This document shows positions 46,693 through 59,011 of a stretch of DNA of 64,000 nt, one piece after another. The stretch's first letter is position 1. The number at the start of each line of letters is the position of its first letter. The notes under the pieces were generated by a model. The model was given only the letters and a program-made list of their open reading frames with translations. It was not told where the DNA came from and made no database searches. The DNA comes from Dissophora ornata (taxonomy: Eukaryota; Mortierellomycota; Mortierellomycetes; Mortierellales; Mortierellaceae). The stretch spans positions 40,275-104,274 of the forward strand of contig MU616562.1 in assembly GCA_025201705.1 (NCBI GenBank), written 5' to 3'. The translations under genes and the position numbers were made by a program.

Positions 46693-49600
46693 CTAGTCCT
46701 GGACAAGCAGCAGTACTCTCGACAATCGCTCCACCAGAACCAGGTGGTTTGGCAAACAGTTTGTCTGCACCGGCGACATTGACAAATACGAGAGCGCATG
46801 AAATTGTTTCAGAATCTCGCGTGTGGTGTTGGCCGCTACTGTCGCTTTGATCGCAGTCGTTGCTGTGGCATTGGAGCCGGCAGATGCGCCTCCACCAGTG
46901 TGTTGCCCACTCTGGGTCTGATTGTTCATCGTATGGCTACCCATAAATGTCGCTGACGATGGTGACGAAATCAGCGGCGACGATCCCGGGTACTGCGATG
47001 ATGGAAAAGTTGATCTGAAACTCTGTCCGGGGGTCGAAGGACTTGTACTGGCTGCATTAGCTGCAGCTGCAGCTGCAGAGTGACGCTGCAGATGATACGC
47101 TGTAGAGTGCTGCGGCAGTTGCTGCTGTTGGTACGGTGAGGGAGATCCCATGCTACTCGAAAGATGGCTTCCAGAGGGACCTGGGGTCGATGTTGTCGCA
47201 GGAACTGGCGTGGATGACGTGACGGTGGCGGCGGTGCGCTGGAGATGTAACAAATGGACCTCAATACCAAGGGCCTCCAGTGAGTGCTTTTCGCGCATCA
47301 CGGAGCTGGATTGGATCGGCACTTGAATTAGATATCCGGTCGACAGGGGTAAGATCACATCGTTTCCTGTAGCGAGCGCATCGTGGTTCTTCTCCGGTCC
47401 TTTGCCCTGGTTCTGTTGCTGCTGAGAGTCTGGCTTCAGTTGCTGTCGCTGCTGTTGTCGATCTGCTTCCTCCACTTCCATTTTAAACTCCATGTCCACA
47501 TCCTGGTCTTGGTCCAGATCAGTCGACGGAGTCGACATAAAACTGTCGTTCATGCCTATTTCGGTCTTTCTTTCCGGGTTATTCTCAGACTGCTCATGAC
47601 ATTGTTCACTCTTGACCGATGGATTTAAGTGGTTCATGCTCGAATTTCCGAGGAAAGTCCCGGCGATCCCAGTTTCCTGATGCGACACGATCAGAGGCAT
47701 ACGATGATTGAGAATCATAGCGTAAACCTGTCCTGCACCGTTCTCCAGCGTCTCGCTACCGGTCAGGCCACCAATACCTCCCATGCTTCCGGGTCCCCCA
47801 GTTTGCGATGTAGCATTCATCCCTGCTGCCCCAACACCTGCAATACTAGGTGTGTCCGCGCTGTTAATCCCTACATTATTAGAGCTCAACGGCGTCGTGG
47901 GAGTCGGGGTTGACACATCTGGTGTCAAAAGCATTGTCGAAGAACTGGCGGTAGTATTCGAGCCCATGGATTGCAGTAGCGGTGTTGAGACGATGGGATA
48001 CATCCGTAGGGGCGAATCAATGTTGACTGCGACAATAGCTGTATGACGCGTAGCGCTTGTCAAACGTATCCATTCCTTCAGCTCCAGGCGGGTCATCAGT
48101 CCTAATTTACATATCACGGTTTTCCAGCTAAATGACCCTCGCTTCTGATAGACAAGGGTCCTGGTCCAGATCTCCTGAAGGCAGCTCACAAGCGACCGAT
48201 CGCCATTGGCGGATTGTCCAGATAATGTCACTCTATTGGAGCTGTCTGCCATGTCTAGCGTCATATGCTCCAGCATCTCGCCTCGATGATCTGTCCATAC
48301 AGAAATTAACCAGCGTCCATCTAAACTGAGGCCGTAACCGACATGGAGCGTTGCAACTGGCTTGGGAACCGAGTTGGGTTTTTGGGTAACATCGAAATGG
48401 ATCGCTGCAGGAGTCATCTTAGCCAGTGCAAACGGGGGCGCGTAAGAATTAATCTGTGCCATCATTCCACGAGAATAGATTGGCCGCTCGAGGAACAGCT
48501 TGCACTTCGTATAAACCGTGAACGCAATGTCTTTCAACCCAAAGCTCAGATAACCTCCAAAGGTTGACGGGTATATCACATGCTGGATCGGTACCATTTG
48601 TAGAACCAGTCGCTCCCTCTGCTGCTCCAGCGGCGTCAATAACGATCCCAGTGCTGCAGTTCGGAACTGTGTCTTCATGATCGAAAAACATCGGCAGAGA
48701 TCAAAATAACCAGCGCCATGCGAAAATGGGTTCACCATGTAAACGACTGTGTGAACTTCTCGAGGTAGTGAGATCCCGCCCAAGATCAGGCCCAAGCGCT
48801 GACAACCATCCAGATAGCTCCGCACCTGTCGCGCCTCCATCGACTCACCTGCAATGGCAGGCAACAGCGGGATGGGTACGAGCCCTGGCTTATGATCCTG
48901 CAACGTCCCTGGTTGATGCCTCCCAAGCAACGACGCCTCAAACACCACGCTGAGCTCCCTCCAAAACTTGGTGACACTATTCTCCATATCGATGCCGTCT
49001 GGATAGACCACAAAGTATGAAATATTCTTCTTGTTTGAATAGGGCTCTAAGCTCAGCTTTTCCCAGAATCGCAAGATTGTCGGTGCAGCCTCAAGCCATT
49101 CCTCGTTATGACCGATGACAATATCAGGAGGCTGCAGCTGGACAAGGGCCGGTTCTGCTGGTTTCTTTTTCTTGACCTGGTACTTTCCATACTTGGACGG
49201 CATCTGCTGCGTTTCCGCGAGCGAGAAGTATTGGAATAGCGTCAGCGGCCCTTTCATGATCACAGGAGGCAGGATATTGCTCTGACTGGAGTGGTGATGG
49301 TGTCCATGGATGGTCGTCATGCTCATGGTCAAGTCCTGAGAGGCGTCAGACGGTACTGGAAGGGCAACAACATGGTCGGATTGATTCCCACGCAGGTGGT
49401 CAAAGAGCTCGAATATAATAGTTTTCATCTCCATCATGTTCCTGAAAGAGTCATCTCCCAATGCTGGCAAAGTCGCAACGCCTAGAACGGTGAGCAAGAT
49501 GGTATTAGCGGCCATTGCCACAGCGTATAGTACGTCGTTTTGCCAGGCATTGCAATTTGCATTTACCTTTGTTCAAGATCTCACTCATTGTTTTACGACG

Positions 49601-52239
49601 CGCGAGCATGACATGGAAGCTTTCACCTTCGGTAATTTCGCCACTAGTCCCGGTAACTTCGTTGGATCCTGCGAAAGGATAATCGCCTATGATAGCCTGC
49701 TCACATAGGGTCTTGACCGCCTCTAGGAAGTACTCCGCTGCCAACGACTCCTGTACAGCTAATGGCTCCGTCACCAATGCAGGTGGGGCTGCAGACAGAA
49801 TTGCGGGAGTGAATGGAGTGTCGAATTCGACCGCTGAATGGTACGCCTCCGCCGATGGCCACAGTTTCGTGTGTCCTTGTACATAATCAAACCCAAGGAT
49901 CCGTGCAGCAGAAGTATGTCTTCTTGTAAGGTTATCAGAAGATGAAACCAAGCCTGACAGAGCACCGCTGATACTATGATCAGCCGGTCGCGCCAAGACC
50001 GCATCCACAAACTTAGCAGAGTTGACGCCTCGCACTGTCCAGGGCACACCAATATTGTTACTGAAGCGGTAGTCCGTGCTAAATCTTTTGGATAGCTTTC
50101 CAAACCTAGGCCGTGATGGATCCGATGAGCTGGAGCTGTCATCTTCGCTGTCGTCCGCAGAAGAAGATGAGGAAGAGTCACTGTCGCCGTCACTGCTCTC
50201 ATTCTCTTTCTTTCTTTTCTGATTCTGCTGAAGCAACAGTGACGCTATCCCAGACTCTGTTGCAGTCGCTATAGGCTTGCCGGCCCATGCAGCGCTTTTG
50301 GATCTTTCGTCGTCTCCTGTAGTAGCTGTAGAGTCGCTAAAGATCCTACTATTCGGCTCATCCTTCTTGATCGGGTTCCAGTTGAAGCTGACAGAAAAAA
50401 CCCGGGACTTCGGTTTATGTGATCTTTCCTTTCGCACGGGTACCATCCACTCTTGGTCTTTGCCGGGCTGATAAAACGGTAGCATCTTGGACTCCCTGCG
50501 ATATGGGCTGTAGGGACTTCGTACTGACGACTTTCTGCGCTTATAGAGTCGCTTATAGACAAATCGACCTCCGGCTTGGTATTTTGAGTCATCGACAAAG
50601 TAATCACCGAGAATTTTGAGTGGCGAAAATGATGAGGGTATGTAGCTTTGGGTGGGCGAATGAACATGCTCCACGAGGACTGATGGCCTCTTCATTAGGG
50701 ACAGTTCCGAGGCTGCCAGCTGGAGTGGCGGTGATTGAAGCTGATGAAGGCTCATAGTCAACTCCTTGTCGGTGAAAATTTGCTGGGGTATTGGCGTTAG
50801 CATGCTAATATCGTGCGGAATCTGAGTGAGAATGAACTGATCCCCTGATGGTGAGGTGCTCAGATTCACCGACGGTGCGACTGCTAGCCTGTCGGATGTG
50901 CCTAATGGCAAAATGGTGCTAGCTGGCGGTGTCGGCTGAGTAAACCTGGCGAGATCGAGGTCCATGTTGGCAAATAGACTATCATCGTTCATGGGACTCG
51001 TCGTTGTCAAGATTTTGCCAAATGGATCCGTGATCTCTGAGAACGAGCTCATAAGGTCGTTTGTGGATGCAATAGAAGAGGATGCTCCTAGACCTACTGC
51101 AGAGGTCATGGGTATGCTACTCTGCAGAGACTGTGAATCGAAGGTGGAAGATATAGCCATGGGTAATGGTCGAGGGGGTACGACGCTTCGTGGTTGCTGG
51201 TGAGTAGAAGAACGAGGAGGCGACGTTAATATTATACTTCAGTTCAAATGCATCAGTGAACATATAATCACAAGGACAAGTCACGCACCTCGTCAAAGAA
51301 ACTAAAGTCGTCTTTCGTGACCTCGTCCCAGTCGCCAAGGTCGTCAGAATTCCCTGCACCGTAAAGCCCCATCATGGAATCCATGCCCATGAGTCCTGAC
51401 ATCCCTGACATTATGTCTGAACTGTCCGCTGTAAGGTCGATCGGCAGTGGATACGACGTATTATTGGCGATTGTATGTGCACTTTGGGTATCCGCTTGCA
51501 CAGCCCCGGTGATTAAGCTATTGCCATTGCCGTTGCTGTCACTATTACTACTACTACCGCTGCTGATGTTATTGGCGTTGATATTGCTGCTGACATTACT
51601 GCTGTTGTTGTTGCTGTTGTTGCTGCTAGCATTAATAGTACTGTTGACACTGCTGCTGTTGTTGTTATTGTTGCTGCTACTGCTGTTAAACTGAGTGGTG
51701 TTGAATCCGGACCTGCAAGTGACAACAATAGTCATAACAGTTAGTTAAAATGATTACAAGAGCCGTTGGACCGCGGTCGGAGTGAAAGGGACGATTCTTA
51801 CTCGATATCCGATGCCTGCATCGATCCCGAGTCAGGTCCACTGTTCCAAGCACCTTGAATGGAGTTGGGCTGATCCATATTGATGGTATTATTGAATTTC
51901 GGTGAGGAGGCCGTGTTCCTTTTCGGTTTTTTGCGTATCCAGCCGTCCGCTTCTATAAATCCACTTGATTTAGAGCTCAGGTCCATTTTGGATTTCACAG
52001 ATTTGTTGGGTGTTGCTGGCACAGCCACAGATATTTGATTGTCGGCTGCAGGCGAGTCCCCTCCCCTTGGCTCAACATTGGCACATGAGTTTAATACAAT
52101 CGATGTCAGATATGCATGTGGATCTGTGTATGACCAGTAGTTGATACGGTTGGTATCGCTGAAGGCGCGATTCACAAGGGCGCCCTGCTGCTGTTGCAGG
52201 AAGGACGCCTGTATTTGTTGCTGCTGTTGCTGTTGCTGG

Positions 52240-52281
<42 letters not shown>

Positions 52282-54263
52282 ATCCAAGCCGGCGAGCCTG
52301 CCTTTGGCCTGTTCCTCAACTCTGCTGCGGCAGGAGTGTGCTCCGATACAGGCTGAACAAGCCTAGGAACTGCGGGTGAAGCGATAGCATTCCTTGTCTT
52401 TTCTTGCCATGACCACATTGCAAACTTAGCACCCAAGTCCTCGATGAATCCCAGATTTCTTAAGCCCATGCCATCCAGTTGTCCGACATCGCTAGGTGAA
52501 TCCTTGCACGGGACAGGTACGAAAACGCGCTCGGTAGGGTATTGGAGTAACACTTCGTTTTGTCCAGACTTAATACTAACAACCATGAGAGGTGGCAATG
52601 AGGCAGCTAGGTCGTTGACGGGGTCTTGGTTTGTCCCAAATAGGTATGCCCAGTCATCGAGACAACTTTGGACTTGCTCTTCCGTGAACCCGTTCATTTC
52701 TTTTAGCTTTAAAACTGCCGGTGTACCATGCGGACTCAATAACACTGCGCATTAGTTAGAAAGGGTGCCAAAAAAAAGTTATGTCAGTGCCAATTGCGCG
52801 AAAAGAGGTTTCTCCATTTGATGCGCATCTCCGTTCAAGTAATATAATCGAACCTGACAACTCCTTTTCTGAAGAGTGGCGTGGATCCAGATCTGCTGCG
52901 TCCAGTGTACGAAGGCGATGATACTGGAATGTGGGTTGAAAGATCAGATTGGACGACGAGAGATACATCGTCACAGTGCATGACAACATGGTCCTTAGGA
53001 TCGAGAAACAGTGCTTCCGTTAGCAAAAGTCATGCACACTTGATAGTGGCAACATATTGTCGTTAATTTCTTTGACTAGGCAGTACTTACAGGGACGGCA
53101 TCTTTGGGAAGTTTGGGAGAATGGATCCATCGAGCTTTGGCTGCAGAGAGGCTGGGAAAACGTACGCGTTGCCTAACCGATATCCTCCTTTAGCGGTCAG
53201 TCCACTACAAAGAAAACAGAGAGTGCAATCCCAGGGATCAACATCAGTAAGCGAATCAACGTCTGCGAGCGAATCAACGTCAGTAAACAGATCAAAGTGC
53301 AGACTATGCGTGAATCTCTTAGGGACAGCAATGACATCCTCTGATAGCGTATAATAAAAGCACATAGAAACCGAAGTTAAGCCGCCATGGCTCCGTCAGC
53401 TGCACTTGCATGGGTCCGCTACATACCGATCCAGGACATTTCGAAGTCCGCAAATAAAGAACTCGTACTCCTGGCTGTTTGCGGAAGAGTCCGACGCCGT
53501 TGCCGACGCGGATGAGCTGCTTGGCTTTGGTGTTTGCGGCGAGCCTACCGATATTGGTGTGCTGCCCTGAAGGATTGAATCCCATGCCATGATCCCCGAT
53601 TGACATTCTACATTATTCGTCGCGTTGAGAATATTATCCGATTGCAATTAAACCAGGTTGTCAGCAACGTGTATCTGACCGCACATTTGTAACTGTGACC
53701 ATTCCGTTGCTGGATGTGCTATCAAGGATCCCCCTAGTGATAGACACGTACCTTTCAGCTTTTCCAACCCGTGATCCTGCAGCAATGACTGATCATTGAG
53801 CCAGAAGACCCAGAGTTCCCGCTCCTGTGTGCTCGATTTTTTCTTCGGACTAGCATGCTCAGGATTCTGCTCCATATACCTCCAATAGCATGGCACCCTT
53901 GCTGTCAGGAGACTGATGTATGCTGCAAAGAGGGGATCGGGTTCCTGATAATTATGATTTCCTCCTGTGCTGTGGCTACGTTCAGTTTGCTCATGATGGT
54001 TATTATGGATTGATAGCGCTGAGCGCGATCTGGCTGACCCTTTTGACCAACTCTGCGCGTTTAGCTGACGAACGAACTGTCTCGTTGGGCAGGAGTAAGA
54101 ATAGCGCGTGTATCCAAACGTGGAAAGCTCCGACTGTACATTCAAGGAAGGAGTAAACCAGAATCGCGTTTAGTAAGATGCAAGTACCATGCTTCATTAT
54201 TCGCATTCCAAGGGATTAACTTACGATTGAAAAAATATTGGTAGGAAAATTGTCATGGAGCAT
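46693..54263 (-). CDS. MED13: Mediator complex subunit 13 (kinase module)
   Basis: Nine exons from the ATG at 54263 (MLHDNFPTNIFSI), beginning at about 54263, 54133, 53607, 53204, 52993, 52744, 51712, 51196 and 49481, give about 2213 residues. N-terminal domain: CYWRYM, ELWVFWLNDQSLL, YEFFICGLRNVLDR, then SSSNLIFQPTFQYHRLR and VLLSPHGTPAVL, typical of the MED13 N-terminus. The middle is low complexity: a Gln tract in exon 6, an Asn/Ser tract in exon 7, acidic WDEVTKDDFSFFDE. The C-terminal half is the Argonaute/PIWI-like region (YVVYPDGIDME, VHTVVYMVNPFSHG, DGRWLISVWTDHRGE), ending FHALSYLSMSPVQ and LPNHLVLVERLSRVLLL. MED13 tethers Cdk8-cyclin C to core Mediator in the nucleus. Intron 3 is long and contains short tandem repeats. 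Confidence 0.93.
51533..51690 (-). repeat. Asn/Ser codon-repeat tract in MED13
   Basis: AAC/AGC-type trinucleotide repeats (seen as GTTGTTGCTGCT on the plus strand) encode alternating Asn and Ser runs in exon 7. The opposite strand is open too and yields a spurious Leu-rich frame. Confidence 0.85.
52186..52280 (-). repeat. CAG/CAA microsatellite coding for a poly-Gln tract in MED13
   Basis: About 30 Gln codons, interrupted by His, Ile and a short non-Gln stretch, lie in exon 6. Mixed CAG/CAA should make it less slippery than pure CAG. Length polymorphism between strains is likely. Confidence 0.9.
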
Positions 54264-56096
54264 TATTAGGATGCGTAGAGGGGGATTAAATAGCTATGGG
54301 TGATTGCAGATTTGGCGCCGGTTGCCGAAGACAAGGAAGGGATCTGTAATTGTCGTGTTTCAACGGCGGTTAATTGATGGCGACAGAAGTTTAAAAAAAG
54401 GGGCAGGAGGAGCGGTCGCTAGAATTAAAACATAGTTTCTAGATGGGAGGGGATGGTTTACAGCTCGTATGAAGTAAGAAATGTATCTGAGAAGCGATGG
54501 CTCGGATAAGGATGGACGAGGATGGACGAGGAGAAGATAAATGGGCTAAATGGATGAAGGTTCTTTGTCAACGGAGAAGGGATCAAGTTCCCCTGTGTCA
54601 ATCTCTGAGCGCCAGCCGTGACTGCTGTGCATGCAATTAGGGATCAGGCATTAACTTCATTTTTATAATTGCACACGGAATCGAACGGCGCCCGCACATG
54701 TGCATGCACATTTCCAGAAGGTGACAACGCGTCTACGTGTTGGACACAACGGCATGAATCGCCTTTGCTCATATCATGACTCGCGCCTATATTTCTACCG
54801 TCCTCGCTCTTTTTAGGAGAGAGATAAGACATTAGATGAAATAGCCAAAGATGATGGCTGAGGTTTATATCTCAGAAAGCGGCACTTCAATCGTGCCCCA
54901 TACATGCGTTAAACACTTGTGCATGGCTCGACACTCCAATGTCAAATATCGTTGAATTTATTTAGCATGCTTTGTCATCAACAACGAGCTGTTATTGTCG
55001 AAAGAGATCCTAGCGCGTTCAAAGGGACAAACAAGAGCGTTTGTTTTGACGCGCTCTGACGTGGCAGCTCTTCAGCAACAGACAAGGAGAAAAGAATATT
55101 TCTTTCATATATCTTCTCCATGTAGGGTTTCCCGTCGACTGATTCTTCAGCCAACCTAACGAAAGAAACAATCCGGCTATGGTCGCCTTTGGTCAATCAA
55201 CTGACATAATATTTGATTTTTTACCTAGCTAGCCTTCATGATAAGTTTTGGCGGGGCTTGAAACGCCGTAGAGATCCTAGGAAGTGGGTCATTTTACTAT
55301 CACCTGGCCCAGTCGACTGCAAAAAAACCGTCGGCAGGAAGCTCTATCTCCCCATCGTGAAGTACAGCTTGAACAAAACATCGAATGATGGTCACCATCA
55401 AGGATGCTGCCCAATTACGCCCAAACACGAACACAAAAATCGGCACTCTATTATCTTCACGCCTGCTTCACATGGCGGCCAGATTGGAAGACAGTACATT
55501 CCATCTTTCCCGTGTGTAAAAATAATTGGAGTGGCTCCTGTGCACAAAAGACACAAGACGAACGTTCGTGATACCATTCGTCACACTTTTCTCATTATTC
55601 TTGAACTCCTTGATGTACAGAAGTCCACTGGAGGCTTACGAGTTTTCTGTCAGCAACACAACTCTGTTGCACAACCAGCATGCACTAACGCGCATAACTG
55701 CTGTTCGCAGCTGGGTACCAGACATGGGAGTAATTATCATGCCAAGAGTGTGAGTTTAAGACAGTGCATGTTTAAGGAACTGGATTGGAGCGGAAATGCA
55801 CCAGAGAAAGTTATTACACGAGACGGCTCATGTGGAGAGTGAGGAGAAAAAGCGAGCAAACATTCTGTGCGACAAACAAAATGTGTGCGTTGTCAATCGT
55901 TAACAGGAGCGGTTTGAATTCAGTGCCTCGCCCTCTCCTTGCTACCGCTGTTTCCATTATACCGTTGCTGTCATCAACGGTTCAACGGTTTACTTTAAAC
56001 AGGCGGACCGAGTCCTCGCTCTCCATTTTAACCTACGCACGTAACATGAACGGTTCAGTCTGTTTGTTCAACAACCTAACCGTCGTTAGTTAGCGG
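54264..56096. other. Gene-poor stretch carrying repeat copy 3
   Basis: The MED13 promoter side (54264-54650) and a long stretch with no gene I can support. The 209-codon plus frame at 55213-55842 begins inside the repeat and has no recognisable motif. Confidence 0.45.
55124..55341 (-). repeat. MITE-like dispersed repeat, copy 3 (inverted)
   Basis: It starts GTAGGGTTTCCCGTCGACTG and ends CTGCAAAAAAACCGTCGGC, the reverse complement of copy 1's layout. Shared marks are GATTCTTCAGCC, GAAAGAAACAA, TTTGGTCA, ATTTGATTTTT, GGCCCAGTCGACTGC and ACCGTCGGC. It carries about 40 extra bases, in the same part where copy 2 is also longer. Confidence 0.75.
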
Positions 56097-56104
56097 TGTA
56101 TATA
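56097..56104 (+). promoter_or_regulatory. TATA box of the KDEL-protein gene
   Basis: TGTATATAAC lies about 130 bases before the ATG at 56229, followed by a C/T-rich leader (CTCTCTGCCTCC, CCCTCCCCCAC). This is the same layout as the complete subtilisin gene. Confidence 0.6.
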
Positions 56105-56228
56105 ACTAGACCTCTCTGCCTCCTCGAATGCGCTCTTTCTTCGTGTCATTCTTCCCTCCCCCACATCCCTCGCGCCCTCTCAACCACACTCTCCCTCTCC
56201 CCCACATATCTATACGCATATAAGAACC

Positions 56229-56888
56229 ATGCGTTTCTCAATTGCCACAGCGGTTATAGCCATATCCACCCTGGCCCTTCATTCAAGATCGACCTGCCAA
56301 GTCTCTGCTGCCTTGACTCCTCAAGAACGTGCCGCCTTTGAATTAAAAGAAGGACCCAACCCCAACTACTGCGATCCATGCCTGCAAAAGGCTATGCACA
56401 ACCATTTCCCTCATGCCTGCGCTCCCGATCTCGATAACAATGCGGCCAACTTTCGTCCTTCGGGTCCAAACGACGATGAGGAGCGTTGTGTCTGCGTTGC
56501 CTTCCAGAATCTAGACTGGATGAAGGCTGACTGTTCGTTGGAATGCCCGTATGTTCACAATCCCGTATCGATGCAGTACTTCTTGCCAGCCTCCAAGATC
56601 GAAGGCTGTGATAAGTGGATTGATTTCGAGACGGGCGAGGAAAAAACTGTCGAAGGGTTTGCTCCCAAGGATCCGGCCCATGAGCCAGAGGCTTTCGCCA
56701 TTGCGCCACCGCCACCCAAAGAGGAAGGTGAGGAGGAACTTGATGGAACGCACAGGTTCACGGTCTCGGTGAAGACCAAGGACGATGAGCAAGCGCGGCT
56801 GGAGCTCAAGAGCGGACCGAGTGCAGAGATCAAGAAGGATGATGATATCAAGCACGACGCCACGGCAGAGAAGAAGGACGAGCTTTAA
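56229..56888 (+). CDS. Cysteine-rich ER-lumen protein with C-terminal KDEL
   Basis: Single exon, 219 residues. The signal peptide is about 1-28 (RFSIATAVIAISTLAL). The mature N-terminal part has eight Cys: a CDPC pair (48-51), 64, CVC (87-89), 102, 106 and 127. The C-terminal third (150-215) is acidic, Pro/Glu/Lys-rich and probably disordered (APPPPKEEGEEEL). The last four residues are KDEL, the ER-retrieval signal read by the Erd2 receptor. Signal peptide plus KDEL puts it in the ER lumen; the CxxC pair allows, but does not prove, a redox or metal role. There is no thioredoxin fold signature, so it is not a standard PDI. I recognise no named family. It converges on the GST gene. Confidence 0.8.
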   Translation: MRFSIATAVIAISTLALHSRSTCQVSAALTPQERAAFELKEGPNPNYCDPCLQKAMHNHFPHACAPDLDNNAANFRPSGPNDDEERCVCVAFQNLDWMKADCSLECPYVHNPVSMQYFLPASKIEGCDKWIDFETGEEKTVEGFAPKDPAHEPEAFAIAPPPPKEEGEEELDGTHRFTVSVKTKDDEQARLELKSGPSAEIKKDDDIKHDATAEKKDEL

Positions 56889-57193
56889 ACTTGAAGTGGC
56901 AAGACTCCGCAAACAATACAGCCATTGCTTTGTGATTTTCTACTCTGGGACAATATCATTATCCCTATATAATTAAAATTAAAGAGAAATACGATTGACT
57001 TCTTCCCTACTTCACACCAGAGCGAAAGAAGGGAATGAAAAGTGTGAGATCAGAACGGGAGTGAGTGGGTCGAGAAAACGAGAGCCCACAAGCGAATGTA
57101 GCGCATGCATGCAGTGTACCGCTGATGTTTTGGAAAATAATGGTGGCAAATAGATGTTTATTACAAATAGACAAAACGACGGCTGCCCGAGCC

Positions 57194-58027
57194 TCATTGC
57201 TCAATCACATTGAAGGGATGAAAGTTTTCATACTCTCCCTTCCACTCTTCCATGGCAGCAAGCGTCACTGTCAGCTTCTTGATCGGACTCTTCTCGTCCA
57301 GCTTCACGCCAAAGGCCTCCAATAGTCGCGCCCAGTTCATCATTACCAAGTCCGGATATGTCAATCCACTCCCGAAATAATGCCCATTGTTCCCATTCCT
57401 GTTCAGCCAGCCCTCGTGGCACTTGATAAAATGTGGCAGGGCTTTGGTGTTGAAGTCCGACGAAGGATCCGCGATTTGCTCTTGGATGGGCGTAGGCGAG
57501 GCAAAACAGTAGACGTAAAGTTCAAAATAAATGTTCAGGCCCACAGACTTGTAGAGTGCGGCGTCTTGAGGCGTCGAACCCAGAATGCCAAATTTCTCTG
57601 CAAGGTAGTGCTATTTGAGCAACGTTGTCACATTCCCAGTTAAAAAAATCCCAATCTACTATGTCGGTGATAGTGGTTGTGGCCGAGAGGATGATTAAAT
57701 ACCTCAATTGCAATAGCCTCGGCCAGCTCAAAGGTCGTACCGTCAGGGCGCGTCTCGACGAGTACAGGGAGGTGACCAAAGGGAAATGCAGATCTGTTAG
57801 CAGCGACTTGGTCCATGGTGATGAACTCGTTCTTGTAATTTGCACCCGCTAGGTGGAGAATGACTCTGATGAGCCCTATGAGGTTAGAAAGGATGGTTAG
57901 AAAGGTTGGGCAGAATAGGCAGAAGAGCGAAGAATAAAGAGAGGTAGATTTGTCTACCTGCACGGCCCATCAGATTCATGTACTTGACGATGTAGCTCGA
58001 GTTGTCGTTAGGGTTGCAAAGACCCAT
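57194..58027 (-). CDS. Glutathione S-transferase
   Basis: Three exons, 58027-57958, 57875-57703 and 57610-57194, give 219 residues, a normal GST length. The N-terminal thioredoxin-like domain has NSSYIVKYMNLMGRAGLIRVILHLAG, then the cis-Pro motif GHLPVLVE and the glutathione-binding ELAEAIAIEHYLAEKFG (E-A pair). The C-terminal helical domain follows, with the SGLTYPDLVMMNW segment (the conserved N-capping T/S-x-x-D). The layout resembles sigma-like fungal GSTs. Cytosolic conjugation of glutathione to electrophiles is the family role; the substrate is unknown. The conserved Tyr/Ser near the N-terminus is probably one of S10, S11 or Y12. Confidence 0.88.
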
Positions 58028-58345
58028 GGTTATGTTTCTTGGAGAAGCGGAGTGGTGATGGAGAGAATGAGGTGTAGACAAGAAGGAAGTGCCGAAATTT
58101 TGTCAAATTCCACCGGAGTCCGTGAATGTTGACAGGTGATTATGAATGTGCGCGGTCCGCATGCGTGGGAGTGACATGACTAAATGAGCCTTAATGTGCC
58201 ATCCGAATATCACTGACGCGGTGATGAACTTCAGGAGGATAGCAACAACATCTCCCCTTACAATACAGCCACATGTCCAAATCCTTTCACTGGCGAACTT
58301 CTATTCAGTGAAATTCGCTGGTGAGATTTCTTTCACCGGTTACGA

Positions 58346-59011
58346 TCACTCACTCTCTCTCTGTTGAAGTCGGTCTGTCACATCCCTCTGACTGGCAGTA
58401 ACTTGGTTATGGGCTGCCCCGTCCCACAGCAGCTGCTCCAAAACGCCCACTACAAGGGCGAGCGCGAGTTCGAATTCATGCGTTACACTGCTGCGACCTG
58501 CGATCCCAACGACTTTTTCAAGGAGTGCTACACTCTTCGACCCACCATCTACCGCCGTCAGGCTGAGCTCTTTATTGTCATGACAATGTATAACGAGGAT
58601 GACAATCTCTTCATCAAGACAATGAGTTCAGTCATGAAGGATATTGCTCATCTTTGCGCCCGTTCCAAGTCCAAGGCCTGGGGAAGGGATGGCTGGAAGA
58701 AGGCTGTGGTTTGTGTTATTGCTGACGGTCGCACGAAGTGCCATCCCCGTGTGCTCAAGGTCTTGGCAGCTATGGGTGCCTACCAAGAGGGCATTGCCAA
58801 GGACAGTGTCACTGGTAAGCCCGTTGCCGCTCACATCTACGAGTACACGACCCAAGTCGTGGTCGACTCCGACCTCAAGATTCGTGATGCCGATCGCGGT
58901 ATTGTCCCTGTCCAGATCTTGTTCTGTCTCAAGGAGCAGAACAAAAAGAAGTTGAACTCGCATCGTTGGTTCTTCAACGCATTTGCCCCTCAACTGAACC
59001 CCAACGTCTGA
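58346..59011 (+). pseudogene. Isolated chitin synthase fragment (N-terminal catalytic part only)
   Basis: An open frame ends at a TGA at 59009-59011. It reads [82 protein letters not shown] and stops after LNPNV. These are consecutive conserved blocks of fungal chitin synthases (class I-III type), normally about 900 residues. Everything after this point is absent in all frames downstream: the EDRYL and QRRRW blocks and the membrane helices. Upstream, the match begins in mid-domain after an acceptor-like TTGAAG. An in-frame ATG at 58409 would give 200 residues. It could not make chitin. The reading frame itself is undamaged, which suggests a recent partial duplication. Confidence 0.8.

Noticed and set aside
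51374..51694. Leu-rich 106-residue plus frame
   Set aside because: Antisense reading of the Asn/Ser codon repeat in MED13 exon 7.
55213..55842. 209-residue plus frame
   Set aside because: Starts inside MITE-like copy 3, no motif, no signal or membrane segment, poor coding feel; chance frame.
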